The position numbers and the translations under genes are program-made. The notes beneath the pieces are model-generated. The model searched no databases, was not told the DNA's origin, and saw nothing but the letters and a program-made list of their open reading frames with translations. Below, in pieces: positions 34,354 through 44,258 of a stretch of 64,000 nucleotides of DNA (the stretch's first letter is position 1; the number at the start of each line of letters is the position of its first letter). Origin of the DNA: Bradyrhizobium sp. 200 (lineage in GTDB: Bacteria > Pseudomonadota > Alphaproteobacteria > Rhizobiales > Xanthobacteraceae); NCBI RefSeq assembly GCF_023100945.1, contig NZ_CP064689.1, forward strand, positions 8,724,001-8,788,000. The letters run 5' to 3'.

Positions 34354-35691
34354 ATGTCCGCGCTTCAGAACGTGACCTTCGGTCCACGGAGCGGTATTCT
34401 CGGCTTTCAGCCGCGGGAAGTAGGGTTGCATGTCCGGATCGGAAGAATGCATGGCGCCGGAATGGCGGGAACGGTTGAGCCCATGATCGACCAGCAAGCT
34501 TACGCACAGTACCTTCCGATCGAGAAACACGAGCTTCTCCGCACGGCGCTCGGCAGCGCCGTCAGCCATATCTTCCGCGTCGACGAGCTTCAAGATCCCG
34601 ATCGCTCGCCGCTTCCGTTCTTCGCCCAAGCGGTTGGGTTTGCGGTGATCGACAGTTGTGGGAGGCTCGAAGTCGGGTTTCCGATCCACTACTGCCTGGT
34701 CAGGTCGGACGAGAGCGCATTCTCGGTCAGACTGAACGATTGGGCGTGCGTCGCGGTTTCCTATCACTTCGCGCTGCGGCTGTTCCTCATGACGAGCGGA
34801 CTCACGTTTTCCGAACCCTTGGTTTCCTATCGACAGGATGTCCGGGTCGAAGACGACTATGAGAAACGCACCTTCATCGATCGTCAGGAGATGATTCGGA
34901 TCGTCGCTCTTTCGACGTTGATCAACGAACCGCAGCGCCCTCTGGCGAAGATGCTGACCCATGTCGCCCTGAACTTCATCGCGAACCACGAATTCACCCA
35001 TATCGTCAACGGGCATCTGCTTGGTGGCGCCGGGGCCGTCTTGGGGGAGAACGGCGGTAGGGGCGACGTCGGCAGATTGCTCGAGTTGCGTACGCTCGAG
35101 TACGACGCCGACGCATTGGCGGTGCAGATGTCCATGCACCACTTCCTCGGAATGGCCCGTGGCACTGTCGAGTGCACGCCGGACGAGATCGAGTTCCTCG
35201 GGAACGACTCTGATGCCGTTCACACGGCGTTCGCCGGCGCATGTATCGCCATGTGCATGATCGACGCACTCCAGTCGTTCTCGTTGCCGGAAAGCCCGCA
35301 CGGCCATGCTCATCCTCCCGCCACGTACCGGTTGCTGGCGATGATGTCGGCTGCCGAGAACGCGCTTGCGATACTTCGCCGGGATGGGCGGCTCTCGTTG
35401 TCTGCCGACGCGGTCCGCGCGGCGCTGACCCGCGTTGTAAGGGCGATCGAATTGGCGATCAGCGAGCAGGCCGACGCCCGACCGGATCCGCTGCTGCTGG
35501 CGGTGGAAATGGGATCGCGCAGCGAACACGATGCCGAAATATACCGTTGTTGGACGCGCCTTCGGCCGGGCCTCGCGAGATACAAGCTCGGAGGTCATTT
35601 GCTCGCTGCCGCTCAATACGACCTCGACGGAAATCCGCTTCCGAGGTCGCGGCCCGAACTTCGTCACATGATCCGGCCCGACGAATCCTAG
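34354..35691 (+). CDS. HExxH metallopeptidase-like protein
   Basis: 445 residues, no membrane segment. A zinc-metallopeptidase motif NHEFTHIVNGH (about 211-221) is followed 30 residues later by LEYDADALAVQ, placing a Glu/Asp where a third zinc ligand is expected. The remainder matches no family I know. The ATG has no ribosome binding site. The same frame stays open upstream to 34243 (YNPRGKLFLEGHERVEFLDM) without a start codon, so the gene may be cut at its 5' end where it meets the hydrolase pseudogene. It converges on the caspase gene; proteolysis or regulation of that system is an inference. Confidence 0.7.
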   Translation: MSALQNVTFGPRSGILGFQPREVGLHVRIGRMHGAGMAGTVEPMIDQQAYAQYLPIEKHELLRTALGSAVSHIFRVDELQDPDRSPLPFFAQAVGFAVIDSCGRLEVGFPIHYCLVRSDESAFSVRLNDWACVAVSYHFALRLFLMTSGLTFSEPLVSYRQDVRVEDDYEKRTFIDRQEMIRIVALSTLINEPQRPLAKMLTHVALNFIANHEFTHIVNGHLLGGAGAVLGENGGRGDVGRLLELRTLEYDADALAVQMSMHHFLGMARGTVECTPDEIEFLGNDSDAVHTAFAGACIAMCMIDALQSFSLPESPHGHAHPPATYRLLAMMSAAENALAILRRDGRLSLSADAVRAALTRVVRAIELAISEQADARPDPLLLAVEMGSRSEHDAEIYRCWTRLRPGLARYKLGGHLLAAAQYDLDGNPLPRSRPELRHMIRPDES

Positions 35692-35841
35692 GATTATGCG
35701 AAATCGAAGAGGCCATCTCGGCGCGTCGGCTTCGTCCGTTCGTTGCGGAAGGATTCGATCCATCCGCCGTCCGGAGAGCGGTTTCCTACGGTCCACCCCA
35801 TAGGCGACGAGTGACGTTGGCGGGAGCGGTCCGACGATGGA

Positions 35842-38263
35842 TCATGTCGCGGAGAAACTGTTGTAAAGCGGCTCTCGATGCTCACCGGACCGCAGTCTCA
35901 TCAGGAAGTGCGCGGCCGACAGCAGGTTCGCCGGCATTCCCGTGCGACGGACCAGGGTCGCCATGTCCACCGGTACGCCTGTCCGCGCGCTCTGATCGAT
36001 GATCTCCCGCACGTATTCCACCAACCATTCGGGCACCGTCAGCAGGGAGAGTGTCTGCTCGGCAACGCCTTCGACGATCTCCGATCGTTCCCCTCGCAGG
36101 CTGAGGACGCTGCCGGTCTCTTCGTCTTTGTTCGTGACGGCGTATCCGAGAGTGCGCCAGAACTCTTCGATTTCGGCCGCCAATCGGGGTTCGGTCAAGG
36201 AGAGGGTCACGGTGTTTCCCTCCGGGTCGGCGATGCCGCTTGAGAGGCGCAGGCCGGACTGGCGCCAACGCCAGCATGTCCATGGCGAATTCGGTTCCAA
36301 CCCGACTGCGATCGCGGAAATGCCCGCGAGACCTCCTTCCGCACCGGTGGTGGCCTCCACGAAGGCCTCGAAGCTGACCGCGAGCAGGGGAGGACGCGGT
36401 GCGATCGCAACGAATTCCTGGCCGACGGAATTCCGATCCGCCTTCGACAATTGCTTGCGCCGCAGACGCAGTGCGATCACGTCGGGTGAGTTGGGACCGA
36501 AGAGACGGGCGAGATTCTCGATCGCCATGTCGAGCACGTCGAACTCTTCCTTCGATCGCATTCTCGAACGCGATATCTTCCTTACTTGGAAGTGCGCGCC
36601 TACCAGACAATAGAGGGGATTCCTGAATCTTCCCGAGAGGAGCGCGTTCATCGTTCGCCCATCGGGGCTTGGCCCGTCCGTCGCCAGGTCGGCGATCGCC
36701 CGCTCGTAGGCATCGATCAAACCGTCGGAAGGGTCGAAGCCGGTGCCGGCCTCGCGCATCGACACGGAGGCCGTCGATAGCGAAGGCTTCCCGTCATCTC
36801 CGAGCACGATGAAGACTTGCGTATCCCAGCCGGCGACGATCGGCAGAGGCAGGAAGACGAACGAACCGTCCGGATCGTGATAGGTCAAGGTGACCGGCTC
36901 GTCGTCCATGACGGGGATGAGAGCGTTGCCGACGGACAATTCCCGGATCGACTCTCGGGCCACGGCTAACAGCTGTCCGTTGAATTCCATGTCGCCGCGT
37001 GCCGGACGGACGTTCACGAAAATGGCTTGACGCCTCGCCGGCTCAAGTTCGGCGGGTGCCCACCGGCTCGCCTCGATCGCCGGGCTCACGGGGGCTTCAT
37101 TCTCCGCCAACGTGTCGGAGAGCGGGACCGCAGAATCGCGCTTTGGCAGATCGAAGGTGACGACGGTATCTTCGGTTAGTCTCAGGCTGTGCGTGGCGGT
37201 GGCTTCGCCGTGCGCGATGTGGATCTGGTAGTCGCCTGCAGGAAGCGGACCTTCGAAACTTCCGTTCGTGCGCCCCCTGATCGTCGTGCCGCGCAGAATG
37301 ATGTGCCGGCGCTTCGAGTTCCTCGGAAGAAGACAGCCGCCGCAGGGCCGATCTGACGTTGACAGTCAGATTGTGGGTCTCGTCGACGAGCATCCTTATC
37401 ACGCTCGCGACGACCCGTTCTCCACCCTCGGGCGTGGGAGCCAGCCGCGCGATCGTCCGATCTTCGTAGACCTGGGGAATCGGCTCGGCGGTTGGCGGTT
37501 TCCGGTCCGGCGGCCCTAAGTAGATCTTCTTGTCGGTCGGAAGGGAACGGACGGTCTGATCGCGCGGTCTCGCCAGGGCGGGAACGTCGACCTTCAGGCG
37601 GGTCACGAGGTCGTTGAGCTCGATGGTTTCCTTGTCCAGGATCCTGAGCATCGCGGCGGTGAAATAGCCCTGGACCTCGCCGTCCACCACCCCCTCGAGG
37701 CCCGGCTTGTAGTGGTCGCTCGCGAAGACGATGGCATAGTTCCGGTTTTCGACCTGCGGATCTCCGCACTCGAGGTCGCTCGGTTTGCCCAAAGGAGCGA
37801 CTTGACGGACGCGGCAACAATCGAGGAAGAACAGCGCTTCCGAGAATTTCAGACAGCCGATCGCCGCTTTCACGTAGCTGTCGACGTCCAAAGCCGCTCC
37901 GGCGAGCTGGGGCGACCAGTTGGGGAGGCAGAGACATTGCCGCTGGAACGATCCCGCGGGGCTGTGCCCGTGCCCGCTGAAATAGAAATAGAACCGTCTC
38001 CGGTCCTTGCCTTCGGAAAGTTCGCGGACCTGGCTGAAGAAATCGTCGATGCCGGACTGAAGCGGAGCGAGAGGCTTCGTCACGGACGTTATGAGGTGGG
38101 CGTTAGCCGGCGGTACACCGCCGCCAAGAGGATCCGTGAGCCATTTGTGGAATCCGATCGCATCTCTTATGGGCCCCCGGAGCGACTTCTCTCCCTTGTT
38201 CCAGTTCGGATAATCGTTGATGCCTATTACGAGCGCGTAGTCGTCGGGGGCATAGTAGTTCAC
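35842..38263 (-). CDS. Caspase-like (peptidase C14) protein, split by a frameshift
   Basis: GTG at 38263 overlaps the stop of the upstream hydrolase gene (GTGA). The N-terminal p20-like domain starts DDYALVIGINDYPNW, carries His in FYFYFSGHGHS (about residue 98) and Cys in FFLDCCRVRQV (about 150). The frame turns Arg/His-rich after about 37330 and ends at 37097. In the +1 frame, sensible coding (SFEGPLPAGDYQIHIAHGEA, HSLRLTEDTVVTFDLPKRDS) runs without any start codon into the 35842-37110 frame. I infer one protein of about 805 residues: caspase, beta-sandwich (carboxypeptidase-regulatory-like), then a large domain of unknown family ending LYNSFSAT. One extra base near 37300-37335 would explain it. 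Confidence 0.75.
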
Positions 38264-39693
38264 GGCACTGCTCTCGCCATTGAGAGCAGGCTCGCCAGCG
38301 TCGGCTGATCGTCGTCGAAATCGCCGTGACGTTCGGATCGCGTCCGCAATCCTTCTTCGGCGCCGTCGTCGGACGGGGCGTAGACGACCCGGTTCTCCTG
38401 GCGCAGCCACTGCCGCACGTCGTCGAAATCGCGGCCGGCCGACGTCGTGGTTTCTCGCAGAAAACGGGCCATCCCCGCGATGGCGTCATCCGGACGGTCT
38501 TCGAAGCAACCCGAGACGAGATAGAGCAGCGATCGCGGATAGATGGATCCCAGCAGTTTGTCGTACTTCTCCCACTCGTCCGTCATCGTGAACATGCGGA
38601 ACCGATCGAATATCCGGGGTCCGCGGACTATCCAACGGGCGAACAGGTCCAAGCGTGCGGCTGGCGCCAGAAATACGACGTTGCGGAATCGGATGCGGCG
38701 TTGCTTGGCGTCGATGGCCGCCAACATCTCGCATATAGCGATCGATCCTGCGCTGTGTCCGACCAGATCAATCGTCAATGCCGGATTTGCGGCCTGACGC
38801 TGTTCGAGACGACGCAGTATGTACCCGCCTCCGTGGCCATCCACGCCCGGATCTTCGCCGTCGTCGATCCACATGCGCTCGGCCTTCGTCTTCATCGCGT
38901 CCCAGGCGAACTTCCCGACCTCGGCCAGGTACGCCGCCCGGAAAAGCTCCTCTACCGCAGTCGGTAGGGGATCGTGGTGCGTTCCGCTGCGGTAACGCCG
39001 GACGGTGGCGACGATCACGCGTGCGACGAAGAGTGCGACCCCGGCGGAGGTGAAACCCCTCTCGCCTTCGTCGGTGTCGATCCGCTGTCGGATCTGTCGC
39101 GATCCCGGCGCCCCACTGTCGATCAGATCGGGAAGACTGGTGTCGGACGAGAAATCGTATTCCAGATCCTCGGCGATCTTCGCTTCGTCCAGATCGTCGT
39201 CGGTCGGCCCCTTCGCGATAGCTTGTCCCTTCATGCCCTTCGCTTCGGCCGTCAGCATTACATCCAGCTGTCTGGTTCCCTCCTCGGTTGCCAGCATCGT
39301 TTCGATGGTCGCCGGATCCATGGTTCCTTGGGCAGCCCCCTTCGGGCTTCCCAGGTCGCCTATGCCTGCCTTGGCCAGGATCCAGGAAAGAGCCTTTCGG
39401 AAAAGCTTGGTGTTCGTGATCCCCAGGGCATTGTCGCGAACGGTCTCGAAAATGCCGGTCTCCCAGAGAAGAGCAAGCGAGGGAACCTCGCCGTACATTT
39501 TGGCCATCGCGAGCGCGACATCGAGGCCCTGCTTCTCGGAGACCAATCCTCCATGGAAGTGCAGAACGAGATGCGGTTTCGCAGGCGGCAGCTCGCCGAT
39601 GAATCGATCGACGTCCGCGGGAGCCGAAGCGAGTTTTCCGCTTGGCGCGAACGTTCCATCGTGGCCAAGATTGATCCAGCACTGCCGGCCCAT
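38260..39693 (-). CDS. Alpha/beta-hydrolase-fold (esterase/lipase-like) protein of the caspase cassette
   Basis: 477 residues, cytoplasmic. The first strand is HLVLHFHGGLVSEKQGLDVA, giving an oxyanion-type HGG. The nucleophile elbow is TIDLVGHSAGSIAICEML (Ser about 313), and the strand with VVFLAPAARLDLFARWI follows. No clear family beyond alpha/beta hydrolase. The stop overlaps the caspase GTG by four bases, so the two proteins are probably made in a fixed ratio. A membrane-lipid or acyl-ester target is possible but unproven. Confidence 0.8.
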   Translation of the reverse strand: MGRQCWINLGHDGTFAPSGKLASAPADVDRFIGELPPAKPHLVLHFHGGLVSEKQGLDVALAMAKMYGEVPSLALLWETGIFETVRDNALGITNTKLFRKALSWILAKAGIGDLGSPKGAAQGTMDPATIETMLATEEGTRQLDVMLTAEAKGMKGQAIAKGPTDDDLDEAKIAEDLEYDFSSDTSLPDLIDSGAPGSRQIRQRIDTDEGERGFTSAGVALFVARVIVATVRRYRSGTHHDPLPTAVEELFRAAYLAEVGKFAWDAMKTKAERMWIDDGEDPGVDGHGGGYILRRLEQRQAANPALTIDLVGHSAGSIAICEMLAAIDAKQRRIRFRNVVFLAPAARLDLFARWIVRGPRIFDRFRMFTMTDEWEKYDKLLGSIYPRSLLYLVSGCFEDRPDDAIAGMARFLRETTTSAGRDFDDVRQWLRQENRVVYAPSDDGAEEGLRTRSERHGDFDDDQPTLASLLSMARAVP

Positions 39694-40495
39694 CTACTGC
39701 ACCCAATCAAAATCAAAAATCCATCAACTCGAAGTACACCGAGAATACTTTCTTCAAGGCATGTGGGAAAGTCGCTTTTCAGGCGGCAACTGATCTAAAG
39801 TAGAGCGTCGCCCCCGAGCTTTCTTCCGGTCCGTTCTAATTTTCGGAAGCGGAGCGTCGCAAAATGGCCTCCCCGCCACGTGCGCAGGGACCGACTCGGG
39901 TTCGCAAACGTCTTCCGGAACGGATCGACGATGCGCAGGTAAGACATCCGGCGGCAATTGCGTCGCGCCGCGCCCTGTCGGGTGCCGCGGACCTTGAGCG
40001 ACCGCTTCTGGCGCAAACCGGACATTCGGCCGGACCCGCTCCGCACGCGCATCAAAGAATGCACGTTGGCGTCATTCGAGCAGCCGCGTGGCGTCTCGTC
40101 CATCCGGATGCGATAGGGCGCGACGCCCGTGGTCCGGTCGGGCGGATCAGGCCCTAACCGGATCTCGGCTTTCACCTAGTCGTGAGTTGGGTCCGCTGCC
40201 CGCGCGGGTCTACATCAAGGGCGGGTTGATCGAGACGGTCTCTCGCGCCACGAGCGCCTTAGGACCTGAGTCGACAGTGCCAGTGCCGACAGTGCCAGCG
40301 TCCTAGCGGCCAGAGAAAGCGAGCATCAACCTCCGCGCCCCACGCGGCGCAAGCGCTTGCGCCGCGAGTTGGGCGCGGTTGGTTAGTTATGAGTCGTTTT
40401 CGTCTGATGATCCTGTAGGCCTTCGCGAGCCTCTTGCGCGGTGGTGCGACGTGAATGTCATCGCCACGCGCTCGCCTGCTGTGGGTTCACTTGTC
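39694..40495. other. Region without a supported gene
   Basis: Open frames exist on both strands (for example minus 39795-40175) but none has a family, a ribosome binding site or convincing composition. A short near-tandem repeat (CGACAGTGCCAGTGC, CGACAGTGCCAGCG) lies near 40272-40300. Confidence 0.4.
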
Positions 40496-41902
40496 ATGAG
40501 CGAAAGCATCTCATCGGTATTGCTCGATGCGCACCGCGCAAGAAGGCAAGGCCTCAACGCCATCGCGCAGCGACAACGCGCGCGGCTTAGCGAGGCCGTC
40601 GCCTTCGCTCGCGCCAACTCGCCGTATTATCGCGAACTCTATCAGGATCTACCGGAGCGGATTGAGAGTTCGTTCGTGCTGCCGGTGGTGAATAAGCAAG
40701 AGCTAATGCGTCATTTTGACGACTGGGTTACCGACCGCGAAGTTAGTTTCGCGGCAGTGCGAGGGTTCGTCGATAACCCTGAGCTGATCGGGCAACGTCT
40801 CCTTGGCAAGTATTCCGTGGCAACCACTTCGGGCAGCACCGGGATACCTGGAATATTTCTGTTGGACACACACAATTGGACGGTCACACTCGCTTTTTCG
40901 CTGCGCATGATAATGGGCTGGCTTAACGCCAGCGACATGTTTCGCCTCCTCGTCCGCGGCGGCCGCGCGGCGTCGGTGCTGGCGATGGGCGGCCATTACA
41001 TCGGCGCAACCAGCTTTGCTGCAATCCGCGCGAAACGGTCGGCCCGACGATTACGGGCGCTTCCGGCGCAGGCGCCGTTGCGCAATCTGGTCGCCGAACT
41101 CAATCGGTACCGCCCGGCTCTGCTCATCGGATACGCCAGCGTCATGGCACTCTTGGCGGCCGAGCAGCATGCCGGCCGCCTGCATATTCAGCCGGTGCTG
41201 GTTCTTCCGACTTCGGAAGGGCTTTCGCAGGACGGATACGACCGGATCGCAAGGGCATACCACGCCAAGGTCCGGACCGTTTACGTCGCGACGGAATGCC
41301 TGTTCATGGCCATCGGCTGCGAACACGGTTGGTATCATGTCAACAGCGATTGGGTGATTCTCGAACCCGTCGATGCGAGCTATCGGCCGGTTCCGCCCGG
41401 CGAGGAGTCGCATACGGTCCTCGTGAGCAACCTCGCCAATCGGGTGCAGCCGATCCTACGCTACGATCTAGGCGACCGCATCCTGCAACGACCTGATCCT
41501 TGTCCTTGCGGCAACCCGCTTCCGGCGATCCGCGTGCGGGGTCGCACGGCCGACATCCTCACCTTCCCAACCGAAGGCAGAGAGAAAGTCGCAGTGCCAC
41601 CGCTCGCGCTTGAGATCGATCATGTACCCGGTGTGGAGTTGTTTCAGATAGTGCAGACTGCGCCAACACAATTGCGCGTTCGCCTACATCCCGCAGCCGA
41701 TGCTGACCCAAACCGGGTTTGGCGGGCGGTGCATTCCGAATTGACCAAGCTGTTGAATGAGCATGGGCTTGGTCACGTGTCTGTTGAGTTGGCCACCGAA
41801 CCGCCAGTTCCATCTTCCGCCGGAAAGTGCCGCACCGTCATCCCACTGGTTTCGAGCGCTTTGAAGACTCATGAGAGCTTAGGCGGATCGCGCTGCTGCT
41901 AA
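40496..41902 (+). CDS. PaaK-like adenylate-forming ligase (phenylacetate-CoA ligase family)
   Basis: 468 residues. An AMP-binding motif TTSGSTGIPGIFLL (about 118-131) and the later motif PILRYDLGDRI with CPCGNPLPAIRVRGRTADIL match PaaK/CoF390-synthetase-type adenylating enzymes. The Cys pair (PDPCPCG) is common in this branch. Substrate unknown; no partner acyl carrier or transferase is adjacent. The ATG at 40496 gives the family-like N-terminus. Confidence 0.88.
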   Translation: MSESISSVLLDAHRARRQGLNAIAQRQRARLSEAVAFARANSPYYRELYQDLPERIESSFVLPVVNKQELMRHFDDWVTDREVSFAAVRGFVDNPELIGQRLLGKYSVATTSGSTGIPGIFLLDTHNWTVTLAFSLRMIMGWLNASDMFRLLVRGGRAASVLAMGGHYIGATSFAAIRAKRSARRLRALPAQAPLRNLVAELNRYRPALLIGYASVMALLAAEQHAGRLHIQPVLVLPTSEGLSQDGYDRIARAYHAKVRTVYVATECLFMAIGCEHGWYHVNSDWVILEPVDASYRPVPPGEESHTVLVSNLANRVQPILRYDLGDRILQRPDPCPCGNPLPAIRVRGRTADILTFPTEGREKVAVPPLALEIDHVPGVELFQIVQTAPTQLRVRLHPAADADPNRVWRAVHSELTKLLNEHGLGHVSVELATEPPVPSSAGKCRTVIPLVSSALKTHESLGGSRCC

Positions 41903-41927
41903 GTGGGCCCTAATGAGAGCCAAGGTT

Positions 41928-42311
41928 ATGAAACTAACCTATACGGATTCACGGGATGGAAGGGTGATTATTGGGTTCACCGATGAGCGCGGTAAACACG
42001 AAATCGCTCTAAGCACAGTAGAGACGGCAGACCTTATCGGTGCGTTGAGGACCTCGTTAGAGGAGGCGATTGGAAGTCCGGCCGCAGACAGCATGGCCCT
42101 TCCCGGCATTGAACGAGTGCGGATCGTTGAGACTGCGGAAGAAGTGGTTTTCCGCGTTTATATGAATGATCGCATTTCCCATGATTATCCGGTTCCGAGA
42201 GGAACCGTTCTTGCGGATGAGCTTCGGATGCTGGCAGACCGGATGGAGGCGCGCAATTCGGCAAAGGCCACACATCCATCGTCCGATGCCCAAAAGGGCA
42301 AACTGAATTAG
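41928..42311 (+). CDS. Hypothetical protein
   Basis: 127 residues: two mixed alpha/beta segments (RDGRVIIGFTDERGKHEIAL and VRIVETAEEVVFRVYMNDRI) and a lysine-rich tail. No family recognised. Starts at 41928 or 41913. Follows the PaaK-like gene by about 25 bases and may share its transcript. Confidence 0.6.
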   Translation: MKLTYTDSRDGRVIIGFTDERGKHEIALSTVETADLIGALRTSLEEAIGSPAADSMALPGIERVRIVETAEEVVFRVYMNDRISHDYPVPRGTVLADELRMLADRMEARNSAKATHPSSDAQKGKLN

Positions 42312-42594
42312 CGGATGGCGCGTACTCACAAATCGCGACCGTTCTGCCATCTCTAAGTGATGTCTGCTTAGCTCCCACGAGCGGCGGAAAAGCGGAAATC
42401 GCGGGAGGTCCGGCCAGGGCCACTAGCGGACTTACAAGGAACGGCAGCTATTCGCGCAAAGTCGACGGCCAAGCGCCAATGGCCTAAATTCCCGAAACTC
42501 GCGCTGTGAGCTTCAGTGGCTTAGAGGACTTCACAGACGTTGTCGGATTTGCCGGCCTTCGTTCGTCCTAGGTTCTCAACAAGGAGCCCAAACC

Positions 42595-43008
42595 ATGCCT
42601 GAACAGGCCAAGGCCGAAGAAGCCCGGATCAAAGCCCTTCTCGAGGGCTGGGCGGACGCTGTCCGCCGGCACGATCTTCCCGCCATTCTTGCGCACCACG
42701 AGCGGGACATGGTGATGTTCGACTTGCCGCCGCCACTTCAATGCAGGGGCATCGAAGCCTACGAACAGACCTGGGATCTGCTTTTCCGTTACCACAAGCC
42801 GGGTACGGCCTTCGACTTTCGAGAACTCGCCGTTACCGCAGGCGCTGACGTCGCCTTCGCGGTCGCCATCATGTGGTGCGGACCTGACTCGTCCAGCAAT
42901 CCTATAGACAAGGACGGCTTTTTGTTCCGACTGACTGTTGGCCTGCGCAAGGTCGATGGCGACTGGCGCATCGCACACGAGCATCATTCCCTGCCTGCTA
43001 CGGACTGA
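42595..43008 (+). CDS. SnoaL/NTF2-like protein (DUF4440 or ketosteroid-isomerase type)
   Basis: 137 residues. EEARIKALLEGWADAVRRHD and LPAILAHHERDMVMFDLPPP are the classic N-terminal helix and first strand of this group. The C-terminal GDWRIAHEHHSLP is the typical final strand. AACAAGGAG precedes the ATG. Function unassigned. Confidence 0.85.
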   Translation: MPEQAKAEEARIKALLEGWADAVRRHDLPAILAHHERDMVMFDLPPPLQCRGIEAYEQTWDLLFRYHKPGTAFDFRELAVTAGADVAFAVAIMWCGPDSSSNPIDKDGFLFRLTVGLRKVDGDWRIAHEHHSLPATD

Positions 43009-43016
43009 GTCCGTAG
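42998..43016. other. Perfect 19-bp palindrome over the stop codon
   Basis: CTACGGACT-G-AGTCCGTAG contains the TGA of the NTF2-like gene. No T-run follows, so terminator function is doubtful. Confidence 0.4.
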
Positions 43017-43412
43017 GTCAAAATCCGTCCACTGTGTCGGTTCATCGGGTGCTCAGAGGCCAGCTACGCGGGCTGGCCAATGTCCGCTTACCGGCTGGAG
43101 CCATGTCAGCTCTTCGCGAAGCGGACCTTCAGCGCCATCGGGACTAGCTGCGATCAGTCAAGGGACCATGATGTCCGGCCAACCAGCGAAGCGCCGCGGA
43201 GCACGAGTTCAAACACCACGCTCAACTGGAGAGGCCCCTTCCGGCGTTCATGGCGATCGTTGGACAGCTCGCTTGGGAATCTCAATTGACGTGGCAAACT
43301 GAACCGGATTGCCGTCAATGACGCACGCAAGATATACGCTCCGAAACGTAATGACTTTGTCGTCAAGACGGGCCTAATGTGTCTCGGAAAATGCATCTCC
43401 CAGGAGGTGACA
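43017..43412. other. Degenerate intergenic region
   Basis: No supported gene. It shows faint resemblance to the dispersed repeat (GTCCGCTTACCGG near 43081). Confidence 0.35.
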
Positions 43413-43598
43413 ATGAAAGACCTTGTGCAGTGCCGCAAGTTAGAGGCTAAGTTTCGCCAGCTCGCAGTGAGCGACCCGACTAAACGTTTCATATGGCTCG
43501 CCGAAGCTGAAAAATGGGAGAACGAGGCCGAAGCGGAAATCGCCTCTCACTTCGAAGCATGCAATGCTGTGCGAACTACCGGTGCAATTGACCAATAG
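43413..43598 (+). CDS. Small hypothetical protein, 61 residues
   Basis: ATG at 43413 follows a strong CAGGAGG site. The sequence (MKDLVQCRKLEAKFRQLAVS, then FIWLAEAEKWENEAEAEI) is a helical small protein of a kind repeated in Bradyrhizobium genomes. Function unknown. Confidence 0.75.
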   Translation: MKDLVQCRKLEAKFRQLAVSDPTKRFIWLAEAEKWENEAEAEIASHFEACNAVRTTGAIDQ

Positions 43599-44033
43599 CC
43601 ATAAAATCTAGTGCCGCCGCCCTGGAGGCGCCGCTTTGCGCCACGCCGCAACTTGCAATCACCACTCTGCGCCCCTAAGTAGTGTGGGTTAGCATGCTCA
43701 CAGTGCTCTTGATCAAGCGGGGAGCCCAGTCGCACACGGACGAACGTTTGGCTGCTACGCAGACCGTTCCGTCTTGTGAATGCGATTTCGAAGGCAAGCG
43801 CCGCTTGAGGTCACCGATGCGGCCCGCGATCCGCCGGCACAGCGCGCTCACATATCGACGGTACGACTAAGGCAACGCCGCGATAATCCCGATTGGAAAC
43901 CTAAGCCTAACTCTTACGGGTTGACGCTGAAAAAACTGAAGCGAGTTCGTTGCCGCATCGCTGAGTTAATCAGCGTGATCCTTTACAACTGCCATATAGG
44001 GAGCGAGCCGTGTGCGACGGCTCGAGGACAGCC
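43599..44033. other. Noncoding stretch
   Basis: No supported gene or repeat recognised. Confidence 0.35.
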
Positions 44034-44258
44034 ATGACTATGAATCAATCCAGATCCGCCGCGCTGTCGCGAAGACGGGCGGAGCGTTCACCTCCCGCGG
44101 AGGGGCGTTCCAAAAACCGCCAAAGCGTGAGGACCAACTATGAGCGGTATCTCGCGTTGGCTCGTGCCCAAACTCTAGCTGGCGATCAAGTCGAGGCGAA
44201 GAATTCCTACCAACACGCCGAACATTATTTCCGCTCTATGAGCGAGAGCGCGCGGTAA
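44034..44258 (+). CDS. Small DUF4167-like protein
   Basis: 74 residues. A basic Ser/Arg-rich N-terminus is followed by YERYLALARAQTLAGDQVEA and QHAEHYFRSMSE, the core of the alphaproteobacterial DUF4167 N-terminal domain (repeat unit plus AEHYFR). Much shorter than the usual 200-300 residue proteins. RNA-binding is suspected for the family. Confidence 0.7.
   Translation: MTMNQSRSAALSRRRAERSPPAEGRSKNRQSVRTNYERYLALARAQTLAGDQVEAKNSYQHAEHYFRSMSESAR

Noticed and set aside
34249..35796. 515-codon minus-strand open frame opposite the HExxH gene
   Set aside because: No family resemblance, and it spans a pseudogene junction. The plus strand has the protease motif.
39795..40175. 126-codon minus-strand frame as a gene
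   Set aside because: Strongly Arg/Gly-biased with no start site or family; a plus-strand frame of equal quality overlaps it.
40257..40310. Short tandem repeats (CGACAGTGCCAG) as a CRISPR or VNTR
   Set aside because: Only two imperfect units, no spacers, no cas genes. No CRISPR array was seen anywhere in the window.
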